DNA of 64,000 nt, taken from contig NC_030385.2 of the NCBI RefSeq assembly GCF_001625215.2, positions 3,775,135 to 3,839,134 of the forward strand, read 5' to 3'. Positions 50,091-63,666 of this stretch are shown one piece after another. Made by a program: the position numbers and the translations under genes. Below the pieces are notes generated by a model that saw only the letters and a list, made by a program, of their open reading frames with translations, had not been told where the DNA came from and made no database searches. Positions within the stretch are counted from its first letter, which is position 1, and each line of letters starts with the position of its first letter. This DNA comes from Daucus carota subsp. sativus (Eukaryota; Streptophyta; Magnoliopsida; Apiales; Apiaceae).

Positions 50091-51473
50091 ATGGATGTGG
50101 CTGATTGCTTTCTAGACGGCAATGCAGACGTGGTCGAGTTCTGTCCTCGCGAATCATTTCAACACTTGCTAGCTGCTGCAACTTACACCCTTAAAGAGGG
50201 CGATCACCCGAGCCGCTCTGGTAGTATTTCTTTATTTGATGTTAATGCTGATGCTGGTGGTGGTGGTCGCGGTCTTGACTTGCTTTATAGAGTCGAAACT
50301 TCGGGTATCTTTGATATGAAGTGGAATCCGGTTGAGGATAATGTGTGTCCCTTGCTGGCACAAGCTGATGCTGATGGTCACGTAAGGCTTCATCGTATTG
50401 AAAATGCGGGAGACAAAACGGTAGCTAATGGTGAGTTCAGTTGACAGTTTCTTGATTTCTGGTTATTGATTCTAATACTATAAGATCGGGGTGAAATGAT
50501 TTAGTTTTGGGCTTTTGGGTAGACAAGTTCACATTGTGCTATACTAAAATTAAGTCACCACGTATCTTGGGAATTATTATCATGGATTTGACCAACTTAC
50601 TAGATCAGTTCTATACGTTCATGCAAACCATGAATTGAACTGCTACTAGTGAATAGCTTGAATAGATAATTGGTGGCTTACTATTTAAATAAACGAATTG
50701 GGATATTGATAGGATGATATTGCCTGAAAAATGTGTCGAACTATATGCTGGATGCAGGTAATTTAATGACAGAGGTGAATGATAAAGAAATTAGTTCATC
50801 TATGTGCTTATGCTTGGACTGGAATCCCTTAGCAACATCGATCTCAGTGGGACTCTCCGACGGGTCAATATCGATTATCTCCTTTCTTGAGTCTCAACTA
50901 GAGATAGTACACGAATGGAAAGCACATGAATTTGAAGTCTGGGCTACTTGCTTTGATCATCACCAGCCAAATCTTGTGTACACTGGTTCAGACGACTGCA
51001 AATTCAGGGGCTGGGATTTGCGGAGTTCGTCAAACTTGGCATTTCAGAATTCTAGAGCTCATCAGATGGGGGTATGTTGTATATCAAAGAGTCTAACTGA
51101 TCCTCATACACTACTCACTGGTAGCTACGACGAATATCTAAGAGTATGGGATGTTAGATCAATTTCAAAGCCTGTAAACGAAACTTCAATCTCTTTAGGA
51201 GGAGGGGTTTGGAGAATCAAACAGCATCCTTTTGTACCAGGCATAGTCTTGGCTGCTTGTATGCACAATGGCTTTGCAGTTGTCAAACTCAAAGGAGACG
51301 GAGCTGAAGTAATTGAAACATACAGTAAGCATGGATCACTTGCATATGGAGCAGATTGGCAAAAAAGAAGCACATCTCATGAAGGTGGAAAGAAGAGTAC
51401 TGCAGTAGCTACTTGCTCGTTTTATGATCGGTGCCTGAGGATATGGGTGCCTGAGAGCACTATTGCTACATGA
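50091..51473 (+). CDS. DPH7: Diphthine methyltransferase/methylesterase homologue (WD40)
   Basis: Exons 50091-50430 and 50758-51473 give 351 residues; the splice restores VANGNLMTEV. The ATG at 50091 begins MDVADCFLDGNADVVEFCP. The protein is a WD40 propeller: DMKWNPVEDN, LDWNPLATSISVGLSDGSIS, HEFEVWATCFDH with YTGSDDCKFRGWDLR, LLTGSYDEYLRVWDVR, a GGGVWRIKQHP turn and a last blade CSFYDRCLRIW. The GGGVWRIKWHP-like signature and length are those of DPH7 (yeast RRT2, human WDR85). That enzyme removes the methyl ester from the methylated diphthine intermediate so that diphthamide can be completed on elongation factor 2 in the cytosol. A full retrotransposon begins 22 bp after the stop codon, so the natural 3' UTR is split. 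Confidence 0.88.
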
Positions 51474-51490
51474 TAATTCTTCTATATGGG

Positions 51491-51495
51491 GAGAC
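51491..51495 (+). repeat. 5-bp target duplication, left copy (GAGAC)
   Basis: GAGAC directly before the 5' LTR; the same five bases follow the 3' LTR at 57027-57031. Confidence 0.9.
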
Positions 51496-51829
51496 TGTCA
51501 TGAATACAGAAGCAACCAAGGACTTAATCAAATATGCAAGGCGACTTAAGAAGGGCAAGGAGGACATTTCAGTTGTGGGAGTCAACAACGCTGGTCAAGG
51601 GACAGAAGAGTAAAATACAGCTGCAAACACACAAAAGGAGTGCGTAGGGTGTGAGGAGGATTATCGGAATATTCTGAGTTGTTATTTCTTTATTTTCTCT
51701 GGAGAGATCTGGGCCTCTCGAAAGCTCAGCTTATCACATTTTCTGTAATTTGTGCTTGGATTGTTAGTGATTTGGTGGTGAAGTGAATCTACGTATTGAA
51801 TTGCTTAATTTCATAGTCAGTTCATTACA
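51496..51829 (+). repeat. 5' LTR
   Basis: 334 bp from TGTCATGAATACAGAAG to CAGTTCATTACA, matching the 3' LTR except at 51789. Confidence 0.95.
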
Positions 51830-51854
51830 AAGTGGTATCAGAGCCATAGATCTG

Positions 51855-54800
51855 ATGGGGCCTCCGACAGTAGCGCAGCGAATCGATCAGTTAGAGGAGA
51901 AGGCGACTGAAATGGAAGAAACGATGGCAGAAATGGTAACGAAAGCGGTGGAGCGTGCGATGGACGCGCTTCGTCACTCGCTCACGGAACTCATTCTTGA
52001 GAGCCAGTCAAAAGCAGATCTGAGGATGGGGACTGAGTTCGAAGCGATTTCTGGGCGTCTTGAGGGTAGGATCAGCCGGAGTAGGGAGTTCCAGGAGCAA
52101 CTCATTAATACTATGCGAAATGACCAGCTCAAGTTCCAAACTGAGCTTAAGTCCTCTCTTGCTGGTTTGCACCTCCAACATCCACCCGCTGGAGAGAAGA
52201 TGGATGGCAGTGTTAATCGAGCTGGGGTGGTGCCACCTGGGTTTCCGGCGTCGTCAGGTATGCACCAAATCCTTACTCCAGAAGTAGTCCATACAGATCG
52301 GGGTAAAGATGAGGGGTTGCAGAGTTTTGGGGCCAGTTGGGGGCGAGGGCAGGGTGGTGGTTATGTCGCAGGAGGGTCCGGGGGCGGACCGGGGCACTGG
52401 CGTTATCGCAAACTCGATATGCCTATTTTTGATGGTGAGGATCCGGATGGGTGGATCTTACGGGTCGAGCGCTATTTCCAGTTTTATAAGATGTCAGAAG
52501 AGGAGATGCTGGAGGCAGTCGCTGTTGCCTTGGATGGCGATGCCCTACGCTGGTACCAGTGGGAAAATAAGAGGCACCCTATTCGCCGTTGGAGCGATTT
52601 AAAGGGTTTTATACTGCGTCAGTTCCGCTCCATTAGTGGTGGCTCTCTTTATGAACAGTGGCTTGCTACCACTCAGACATCCACCGTGGCTGAGTATAGA
52701 CGGAAATTCATTGAGACGGTATACCCATTGGATCGTGTGTCGGAGGATCTCTTGCTGGGTCAATTCATAAATGGCCTCAAGGAGGACATTCGGGCGGAAG
52801 TACGGTTGTTAAGCCCCTTGAATTTGGAACAGGCCATGGAAATCGCGGTAAGAGTGGAGGAGAAGCATCGCGTATCCACTAGCAAGAAATTGGGGTGGAA
52901 TTCCTTCAAATCTGGGTCTTCTGCTCTGTATAATAAGAGCCCCTCGGTAGTGGTCCCTTATGCTTTAGGCAGCACTCCCACTTCTCCTTCCAGCCGTAGC
53001 TCTCCTGTTGCAGGGTCGGAGTCTCAAGGGTCGGTGCAATCCCCTAAATCTGTATCTCATATGTCTCGCACAGTTGGGGAAGTGCGCAGATTAACGGATA
53101 AGGAATTGCAGGACAAAAGGGCCAAGGGCCTGTGTTATCGATGCGATGAAAAATGGGCACAGGGCCATAGATGTAAGAAACGGGAGTTGAGTGTCCTCTT
53201 GACAGAAGATGATGAGGATGAAGTAGATGGCACGGATTGTGTGTTACAGCTATCACCGGGGGAAAACCTTAACGGGGAGATTTCCCTCAACTCAGTAATC
53301 GGGTTATCTAATCCAAAGACCATGAAATTGCGAGGTTTGATTGGACACAGTGAGGTGGTGGTCATGATCGACCCGGGGGCCACTCACAACTTTCTATCCT
53401 TAAGTCTCATCAACGCAGCAGGTATACATGTGACTCCAGCGGGCAGTTTTGGCGTCTCCCTTGGCAATGGGGAGGCCATTCGAGGGGAAGGGGTGTGCAA
53501 ATCAGTCTGTTTACAGCTAGATGGGGGAATGGAAGTAGTCGAGGATTTTCTACCCTTGGGGTTGGGCAGCTCCGATGTCATCTTAGGAGTACAATGGCTA
53601 GAGAAATTGGGGACAGTTTTAACAAACTGGAAGACTCAGGTCATGAAATTCGAGGTGGCAGGCGAACTCATTACGCTCAAGGGGGATCCGACATTGATAA
53701 AATCGAAAGTGTCACTCAAATCAATGCTCAGGTTACTTAAAAAAGAAGAGATGGGGTTCTGGGTGGAGTGTAGTAGCTTAGAATCGAGCCAGGCACAGGC
53801 AGAGTCTGTACTGCACACCAAGGCCATTCCTGATTTTCTCGCAGCAACACTAGACCAGCATAAACAAGTGTTTGCAGATCCTGTTGGACTGCCTCCAGTC
53901 AGAAACCATGAACATACAATTTGCTTAAAGAAAGGGAGTAACCCAGTGGGGGTTCGACCCTATCGCTATCCACAATCTCAAAAAGACGAGATTGAACGGC
54001 TAATCACTGAGATGCTAGCAGCTGGGATAATCAAGCCGTCGACTAGTCCATTCTCTAGCCCGGTGCTCCTCGTCAAAAAGAAAGACGGGTCGTGGCGGTT
54101 TTGTGTTGATTATAGGGCTCTCAATAAAGAGACGGTGCCGGATAAGTACCCTATTCCAGTGATAGACGAGTTGTTGGATGAACTTAACGGTGCTAGAATC
54201 TTTTCGAAGTTGGATCTCAAGTCTGGTTATCATCAAATACTGGTCAAACCTGAAGACACACACAAGACAGCGTTTCGCACGCACGACGGGCATTATGAAT
54301 TCTTGGTTATGCCTTTTGGATTGATGAATGCTCCGGCAACATTTCAATCCCTAATGAATGACGTGTTTCGGCCTTGTTTGAGGAGGTTTGTGTTAGTTTT
54401 TTTTGACGATATATTGGTGTATAGCAAGTCGGAGAGGGAACACGCTGATCATATGCAGGTGGTACTTGGTATTTTAGCCAAACATTCATTGTTTGCAAAT
54501 TTTAAAAAATGTGAATTCGGGCAGTCGAAAGTGGGATATTTGGGACATGTGATATCTGCCCAGGGTGTTGGGGCTGATCCAGAAAAGGTGCAAGCTGTAG
54601 TTGAATGGGCGGTTCCCCAGAATTTACGGGACTTGAGGGGTTTCTTGGGTTTAACTGGGTACTATAGAAAATTTGTGGCTAAGTATGCCCAAATAGCACA
54701 GCCTCTTACTGATCAGCTGCGGAAAGACAATTTTGGCTGGACTGATGCAGCCAGTGAGGCTTTCTCCACACTCAAGACTGCTATGGTATCTGCCCCTGTA

Positions 54801-56810
54801 CTGGTGTTACCTGATTTTACTCAGACCTTCGTGTTGGAGTCTGATGCCTGTGGTTATGGCATCGGGGCAGTTTTGATGCAACAGGGACGTCCGATAGCAT
54901 ATTTTAGTAAGCTGTTAGGGAGCAGAGCACAACAGAAGTCAATCTACGAAAAAGAACTCATTGCAATTTGCTTGGCCATTCAAAAATGGAGACATTATTT
55001 GCTTGGGAGGCACTTTATTGTTCGAACTGATCAACAAAGTCTAAAGTTTATTACTCAGCAAAGAGAAGTGAATGCTGACTATCAGAAATGGCTTACAAAG
55101 CTACTGGGGTTTGATTTTGAGGTGCAGTATAAACCAGGTGCATCTAACCGTGTGGCGGATGCCCTTTCGCGTAAACAAGTGGGGGAAGTCGCTTTGCAGT
55201 CGTTACATGGAGATGTTTTGTTGACTGACCATGGCGTGCAATGGACAAAGTTAGAACAAGAGGTCCAGGAGGATTCAGAATTACGTCTGTTAGTGGAGAA
55301 CTTGAAAAAAGGGGAGGAGGTACAAGCTGGTTTTCATTTAGTTGACAGCAGACTCATGTACAAGCAACGATATGTTATTCCACGTCATTCGACGTATGTA
55401 CCCATGCTTTTGAAAGAATATCATGATTCTGTCATAGGTGGTCATGCCGGGGAATTAAAAACTTATTTACGGATGGCTCAAGACTGGTTTTGGAAGGGGA
55501 TGCGCCGAGACATTAACACTTATGTCAAGCAGTGTAGTGTTTGTCAGCAGCAAAAACATCTGCAACAATCCCCGGCGGGATTACTACAGCCACTCTCAAT
55601 TCCCATGTTGGTCTGGGAAGATATCAGTCTCGATTTTGTGGAAGGACTGCCATTGTCTAAAGGGGTGAACACCATCTTGGTAGTAGTGGACCGTTTATCG
55701 AAATATGCACATTTTATTGGGCTTCGTCACCCATTTGATGCCTTCACTGTGGCTTCAGTTTTTGTTAAAGAAGTCGTTCGCCTACACGGGTTTCCAGGGT
55801 CAATAGTTTCTGACCGTGATCGAATTTTCTTAAGCACTTTTTGGAGGGAGTTGTTCAAACTCCAAGGCACGGATCTGAAACGCAGTACTTCTTACCATCC
55901 CCAGACGGATGGCCAGACGGAGATAGTTAACAAAGCCTTGGAGACATATTTAAGATGCTTTGTTGGGGACAAACCACGTTCGTGGGCGCAGTGGCTTCCC
56001 TGGGCTGAATTTTCTTATAATTCCTCTCCACACTGCTCAACCAAACTGAGTCCTTTCAAAGTGTTATATGGAAGAGACCCCCCTCATGTGATGCGTGTGG
56101 GCAGAGGGCAGACCCCTGTTGACAGTTTAGATGAATTACTCCAGGAAAGAGATGCAATGCTGGCTGAGCTACATTTTAACTTGATTAAAGCTCAACAAGT
56201 GATGAAGAGAGCTGCTGATGCTAAGCGGAGGGAAGACGAGTTTGCTGTGGGAGATCTTGTGTACTTGAAATTGCAGCCTTACAGGCAACGCTCCCTTGCG
56301 AGGCGACCCTTTGAGAAGTTGTCACCCCGTTTTTATGGCCCATTTCGTGTTCTTCAACGCATTGGCAAGGTTGCCTATAAACTGGATCTTCCGCAAGATA
56401 GTCACATTCATCCGGTGTTTCACATTTCTCAGCTCAAGAAATCAGTGGGTGGGGTTCAGGTGTCACCAACCTTACCTCCCCAACTTAATTCTGACATGGA
56501 ATTACTAGTGGAACCGGAAGAGGTACTGGAAGTGCGTCAAGTGCAAGGGGGTTCGAACTCTAGGTTGGAGGCATTGATCAAATGGAAGGCATTGCCTGCT
56601 TATGAAGCCACTTGGGAAGAGGTTGCCCTGGTTACTCAACAGTTTCCTAACTTCCACCTTGAGGACAAGGTGAATCTTTGGGCCGGGGGTAATGTCATGA
56701 ATACAGAAGCAACCAAGGACTTAATCAAATATGCAAGGCGACTTAAGAAGGGCAAGGAGGACATTTCAGTTGTGGGAGTCAACAACGCTGGTCAAGGGAC
56801 AGAAGAGTAA
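51855..56810 (+). CDS. Gag-Pol polyprotein of the chromovirus
   Basis: 1651 residues in a single frame. The ATG at 51855 follows the primer-binding site; the frame is open further upstream only into the LTR. Order: gag with a coiled coil; zinc knuckle C-Y-R-C-x(7)-G-H-R-C; protease DPGATHNF; reverse transcriptase with FFDD in place of YVDD; RNase H (ESDACGYGIGAVL, YEKELIAI); integrase with the HHCC module (GGHAGELKTYL, C-x-x-C), a DDE core (SLDFVEGLP, SDRDRIF, QTDGQTEIVNK) and a chromodomain (LIKWKALPAYEATWEE). The last 39 codons and the stop lie inside the 3' LTR, so the LTR also encodes the C-terminal end. No stop or frameshift is seen, and gag and pol are not separated. Confidence 0.95.
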   Translation: MGPPTVAQRIDQLEEKATEMEETMAEMVTKAVERAMDALRHSLTELILESQSKADLRMGTEFEAISGRLEGRISRSREFQEQLINTMRNDQLKFQTELKSSLAGLHLQHPPAGEKMDGSVNRAGVVPPGFPASSGMHQILTPEVVHTDRGKDEGLQSFGASWGRGQGGGYVAGGSGGGPGHWRYRKLDMPIFDGEDPDGWILRVERYFQFYKMSEEEMLEAVAVALDGDALRWYQWENKRHPIRRWSDLKGFILRQFRSISGGSLYEQWLATTQTSTVAEYRRKFIETVYPLDRVSEDLLLGQFINGLKEDIRAEVRLLSPLNLEQAMEIAVRVEEKHRVSTSKKLGWNSFKSGSSALYNKSPSVVVPYALGSTPTSPSSRSSPVAGSESQGSVQSPKSVSHMSRTVGEVRRLTDKELQDKRAKGLCYRCDEKWAQGHRCKKRELSVLLTEDDEDEVDGTDCVLQLSPGENLNGEISLNSVIGLSNPKTMKLRGLIGHSEVVVMIDPGATHNFLSLSLINAAGIHVTPAGSFGVSLGNGEAIRGEGVCKSVCLQLDGGMEVVEDFLPLGLGSSDVILGVQWLEKLGTVLTNWKTQVMKFEVAGELITLKGDPTLIKSKVSLKSMLRLLKKEEMGFWVECSSLESSQAQAESVLHTKAIPDFLAATLDQHKQVFADPVGLPPVRNHEHTICLKKGSNPVGVRPYRYPQSQKDEIERLITEMLAAGIIKPSTSPFSSPVLLVKKKDGSWRFCVDYRALNKETVPDKYPIPVIDELLDELNGARIFSKLDLKSGYHQILVKPEDTHKTAFRTHDGHYEFLVMPFGLMNAPATFQSLMNDVFRPCLRRFVLVFFDDILVYSKSEREHADHMQVVLGILAKHSLFANFKKCEFGQSKVGYLGHVISAQGVGADPEKVQAVVEWAVPQNLRDLRGFLGLTGYYRKFVAKYAQIAQPLTDQLRKDNFGWTDAASEAFSTLKTAMVSAPVLVLPDFTQTFVLESDACGYGIGAVLMQQGRPIAYFSKLLGSRAQQKSIYEKELIAICLAIQKWRHYLLGRHFIVRTDQQSLKFITQQREVNADYQKWLTKLLGFDFEVQYKPGASNRVADALSRKQVGEVALQSLHGDVLLTDHGVQWTKLEQEVQEDSELRLLVENLKKGEEVQAGFHLVDSRLMYKQRYVIPRHSTYVPMLLKEYHDSVIGGHAGELKTYLRMAQDWFWKGMRRDINTYVKQCSVCQQQKHLQQSPAGLLQPLSIPMLVWEDISLDFVEGLPLSKGVNTILVVVDRLSKYAHFIGLRHPFDAFTVASVFVKEVVRLHGFPGSIVSDRDRIFLSTFWRELFKLQGTDLKRSTSYHPQTDGQTEIVNKALETYLRCFVGDKPRSWAQWLPWAEFSYNSSPHCSTKLSPFKVLYGRDPPHVMRVGRGQTPVDSLDELLQERDAMLAELHFNLIKAQQVMKRAADAKRREDEFAVGDLVYLKLQPYRQRSLARRPFEKLSPRFYGPFRVLQRIGKVAYKLDLPQDSHIHPVFHISQLKKSVGGVQVSPTLPPQLNSDMELLVEPEEVLEVRQVQGGSNSRLEALIKWKALPAYEATWEEVALVTQQFPNFHLEDKVNLWAGGNVMNTEATKDLIKYARRLKKGKEDISVVGVNNAGQGTEE

Positions 56811-57026
56811 AATACAGCTGCAAACACACAAAAGGAGTGCGTAGGGTGTGAGGAGGATTATCGGAATATTCTGAGTTGTTATTTCTTTATTTTCTCTGGA
56901 GAGATCTGGGCCTCTCGAAAGCTCAGCTTATCACATTTTCTGTAATTTGTGCTTGGATTGTTAGTGATTTGGTGGTGAAGTGAATTTACGTATTGAATTG
57001 CTTAATTTCATAGTCAGTTCATTACA
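56693..57026 (+). repeat. 3' LTR
   Basis: 334 bp, starting TGTCATGAATACAGAAG; overlaps the last 118 bp of the gag-pol frame. GAGAC follows at 57027-57031. Confidence 0.95.
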
Positions 57027-58755
57027 GAGACGGATCAGACATATCTGCTTTAGTGAAGCAGGTAACCTTACCTGTATTTGGTGTTTTGTGGTCACTGGTC
57101 AAGTTATTTGATAGTTTTTATTTACATTAATGATTACAGCTAAGACATTCAAGCTGTTTGTGTCAACTACAAAATGTTGTCTGGTTTTACCAGAACTTGT
57201 TTCTTGAAAATCAACATACATATACTTTTATAATGGTGGAACTGTAGTGCATATCTTATGAGTTGTTTGTATTGCACTCTAATTGTATTGCCCAAAGTAT
57301 GATAGTAAATCATTCATTTGATGTGAAATGCTCCTTAGATCAGCAAGGAACAACTTCCGGAGTTACATTACAATGGTTACTACCAGTGATGTGCTATTGT
57401 CACAAAACAGTGCTTTAAACGGAAGCGAAACTCAATGCTGAGCAATGAGCATATGTTCGATAACGAGAGAACAGTTTCTATGCTTTCATCTTTATTTCAA
57501 AATTTTCTCCGGTGGTCTATCGGAACTGTTCCTGTTTCATGTCGCCGCAACACTGCAGGTATATGTTCCGATTTTAGGATATAAATAAGAGCGTAGAATA
57601 CATGTTGTAGATATTGTAGCAGATAATGATATAAAATCTGTTCTTCCTGGCTGCTTAACCAAGGAAGTTGCTTAAAATCTAAACTATACAAGTGAACACG
57701 GAAAATATGCAGGATATACTTATTTCCAATAAAATTACTGATTGTTTACCAAATAAACCCCAGGTTATAAAATAGGGCAAATGCAAAGCTTAAACGAAAG
57801 GCCAGTACATACTATCTTTTCCGTTCCGAAAACAGTTAACTGCAATGTATCATCTCAAAGCTGTCTTGAATACCCGGCAAAATGTTCAGGCATTATATGC
57901 TTAAATCCTACAAAGCTGGGTTTCGCTCGTCTCGCCGCACCGGATTCTTGGGTGTCTCGGGGAATTTTAGGGATTCATGTTAAATAACTAAATTTATAAT
58001 TAGTTGATTACTTAATAAGTATTTTATGATATAATAATTGTGTTATCAAATAATTATTATGTAAGATCATGAACTTAATTATTTGAGTATTTATATTCTT
58101 AATATATTCATATTTTCTGTCAAAAATAAAATAAAATAATATATTCATATTTGACGGATTTCCCACACTCGATTCTCATATTTTTAAATTTGTGGAATGC
58201 ATGTATTTCTGTATCTCCATACCGCGCACTCTCATGCCTGCATCCGCACCCGCATTGATGCTTCCCAGCTTAATCATATCAGCAGACTTTAGAATGATGA
58301 GATTGTAGTGTATAGAGTATAATTTGTCAAATATGCTATGGTTTATGTATGATACGTGAAAGGATTTAAATTACCAAAAATGCTGAAAATACCGAAAACT
58401 AGATTTCTTTAAGTCGAGTTGGAAATAAACCGAAGATGAATGTTACCGTATTTCTTACTTCAGCACCCTCTTAGCCAGTTCACCATACAATTGGCTAACA
58501 CAAATAAATTCTCTGGAATATAATCTTTTTGCCAAAGCTAGTTCTTTCCCTGGCAAAAAGTTTCAGTTGCTGTAAATAACAAAAGAGCTAATTCTGTAAT
58601 AACAAGGTACTTTATTTACTATCATACAAAAATAATGAATTATAATCCATATATAGTTCTCATGAATGAACTACACCCTCTAAATGGTTAAAACTTGTAG
58701 AAGCAGGATACACATTATAGCTGAGGATGTTACCAAAATGAACAATCTGCTAGGC
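57027..58755. other. Displaced DPH7 3' region and subtilase promoter; no gene
   Basis: Continuation of the target site after the retrotransposon (GAGACGGATCAGACATATCT). No coding region is recognised. The last 90 bp resemble the upstream region of the second subtilase at 63510-63600, showing that the promoter was duplicated with the gene. Confidence 0.5.
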
Positions 58756-58763
58756 TATATAAA
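58756..58763 (+). promoter_or_regulatory. TATA box of the first subtilase gene
   Basis: TATATAAA, 64 bp upstream of the ATG. TAGGCTATATAA is repeated before the second subtilase gene (63591-63602), as is the surrounding AATGGTTA, GAGGATGTT and ACAATCT, so the core promoter is conserved between paralogues. Confidence 0.65.
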
Positions 58764-58826
58764 CTCGAGGGTTGTAGGGTTTTATACCAGTTCTCCAGTA
58801 AAGCTAGTTGTAGACTAACACAAGCA

Positions 58827-62160
<3,334 letters not shown>

Positions 62161-62419
62161 TCTTGAACAAATGTTCTACCTCTTCTATGTATAGTTCTAC
62201 CTCTTCTATGTATAACCATCATATTTATAAATAAAAGAATATAATCATATTAGTTTAACGTATAATATCGCGGTTCAGTTTAGTTTCATCTTGTGCTGAA
62301 GATCATATAAAAAAACTAGAACCAAGCCATAGATGCTGATTATTCTCAACTTTTGTTTAATTTTTTCAGTTCAGTTTTTGCTCAGTCCTAACATGAGCGC
62401 CCTCCTTACACAAACATTT

Positions 62420-62960
62420 GGGAATATAGTTCTACAAGAAGATTCAAATTATGACATAGCTCCCGGAACAGCCCTTGATAATTCACTGATTTCCAGAATT
62501 GCACTATTGCAGTGTGCAAAGCATGAAATCACGATGACTGTCCCAATTTCTTCCATACTTCGTAACGTTTGCTCAGACTTCCATCAATTCTAAGGATGGG
62601 AATGCAACTCTCTTTTATATAAAATCAATTAGGCAATGAACAAACTCTGCTTATTACATTGGAAATTATTTTTTGCATCTCAACAATAAAGCTGCAACGC
62701 GATGCGAATTAATCAAAGATAATTGTAGGAATCTGCTATTCAAAGGTCTGCAACATCTGCAAACTACAAGCGAGCAGCAAAACATTTATCTACTAGTACT
62801 TATGAGTCTTTTCTGCGAGAACTGATTGTCGATCATGTACAGGAATTACTTAGTTAACATGTTAATCTCTACTTGTACAGCCAGATGTTACTTAGCTGCC
62901 TTGATCAAGTCATAACTTCCCACCTGGGATTATTCAGTCATCCGATCAGCTACAACAGGT
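62420..62960 (+). pseudogene. Subtilase gene remnant
   Basis: Pieces of the neighbouring gene in the right order with large deletions. Near 62448: ATGACATAGCTCCCGGAACA and onward (cf. YYGLALGTAIGGSPTSRIAAYK of exon 4). Near 62585: TCTAAGGATGGGAATGCAAC (exon 6 end). Near 62730: AGGAATCTGCTATTCAAAGG (exon 7). Near 62880: CAGCCAGATGTTACTTAGCTG, where the GTSMSTPH block is lost, then GCCTTGATCAAGTCATAACTTCC (exon 8). Frames are broken and the catalytic Ser region is missing. Confidence 0.85.
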
Positions 62961-63595
62961 CAATAATATCGTAATATATTAAATAGACGAGGCGGTCCAT
63001 AATATCGGAATATATTAAATAGTCAAATAAATAAATTCATTATTTTTAATAATTTACATGAAAAATAGTAAATGTCCAATGGAAAATCATATGAGAACTA
63101 ACCAATTTTGTAATTATTATTTTATAAGAAAAATTATGGGGGAAGATTCTCTTTATCAATAAAGAGCCATTTGATGAATACATCCAGATTAAAATTGAAG
63201 AATGTAGATAACTGACAAGAAAGTTCAGTACTATACCGAATTCTTTAAATTTGTCATAACAATTTTCTGGCCTCAACTGAAGATTTAGCGATAGTACTAG
63301 GAACTTTCTGTCAAATTTAGCAAGTCCTCTGGGCATCACAAGCTCGAATCACATTATCAAAATGCTTAACGGTAAAGAGTGTAGTTTATGCTTTCTCACA
63401 TATGTAGTATCTTCACAATGCGTGACAGATTAAAATTACTAAAAATTCTGAAAATGCTGAAATTTAAGATTAAGAAATGAGCTGGAGAAGAAGGTTGCCA
63501 TATTAACCTCAGAGCCCTTTGAATGGTTAGAAACTTAAACAAGGAGCAAACACATTACTGTAGAGGATGTTTCTGAAATAGACAATCTTTTAGGC
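62961..63595. other. Spacer between subtilase remnant and second subtilase gene
   Basis: AT-rich. CGGT or GGTC followed by AATATCG(T/G)AATATATTAAATA occurs twice near 62960 and 63000. The last 90 bp match the promoter of the first subtilase gene. No gene is seen. Confidence 0.5.
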
Positions 63596-63602
63596 TATAT
63601 AA
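63596..63602 (+). promoter_or_regulatory. TATA box of the second subtilase gene
   Basis: TATATAA, 65 bp upstream of the ATG, in the same context (TAGGCTATATAA) as that of the first gene. Confidence 0.6.
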
Positions 63603-63666
63603 TAAACTTGAGAATTGCAGAGTTTGCTCACCATCTCACCAATATTGTTCGCGATTATTACAGGCA

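Larger units (their letters stand above)
51496..57026 (+). mobile_element. Complete Ty3/gypsy LTR retrotransposon, chromovirus (probably Reina clade)
   Basis: 5531 bp with identical-length LTRs of 334 bp (51496-51829 and 56693-57026), TG..CA ends and a 5-bp target duplication GAGAC. I find one difference between the LTRs (C at 51789, T at 56986). A primer-binding site for initiator Met tRNA, TGGTATCAGAGC, is at 51833-51844. A purine tract GGCCGGGGG precedes the 3' LTR. One uninterrupted gag-pol frame ends in a chromodomain. The short LTRs, the total size and the chromodomain suggest the Reina clade. All parts needed for movement are present, and the near-identical LTRs mean a very recent insertion into the 3' UTR of the DPH7 gene. 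Confidence 0.96.

Noticed and set aside
51783..51854. Gag start within the 5' LTR
   Set aside because: That part of the frame lies in the LTR and primer-binding site; the ATG at 51855 follows the usual layout.
62333..62593. 86-codon open frame as a gene
   Set aside because: It is part of the wrecked subtilase copy.
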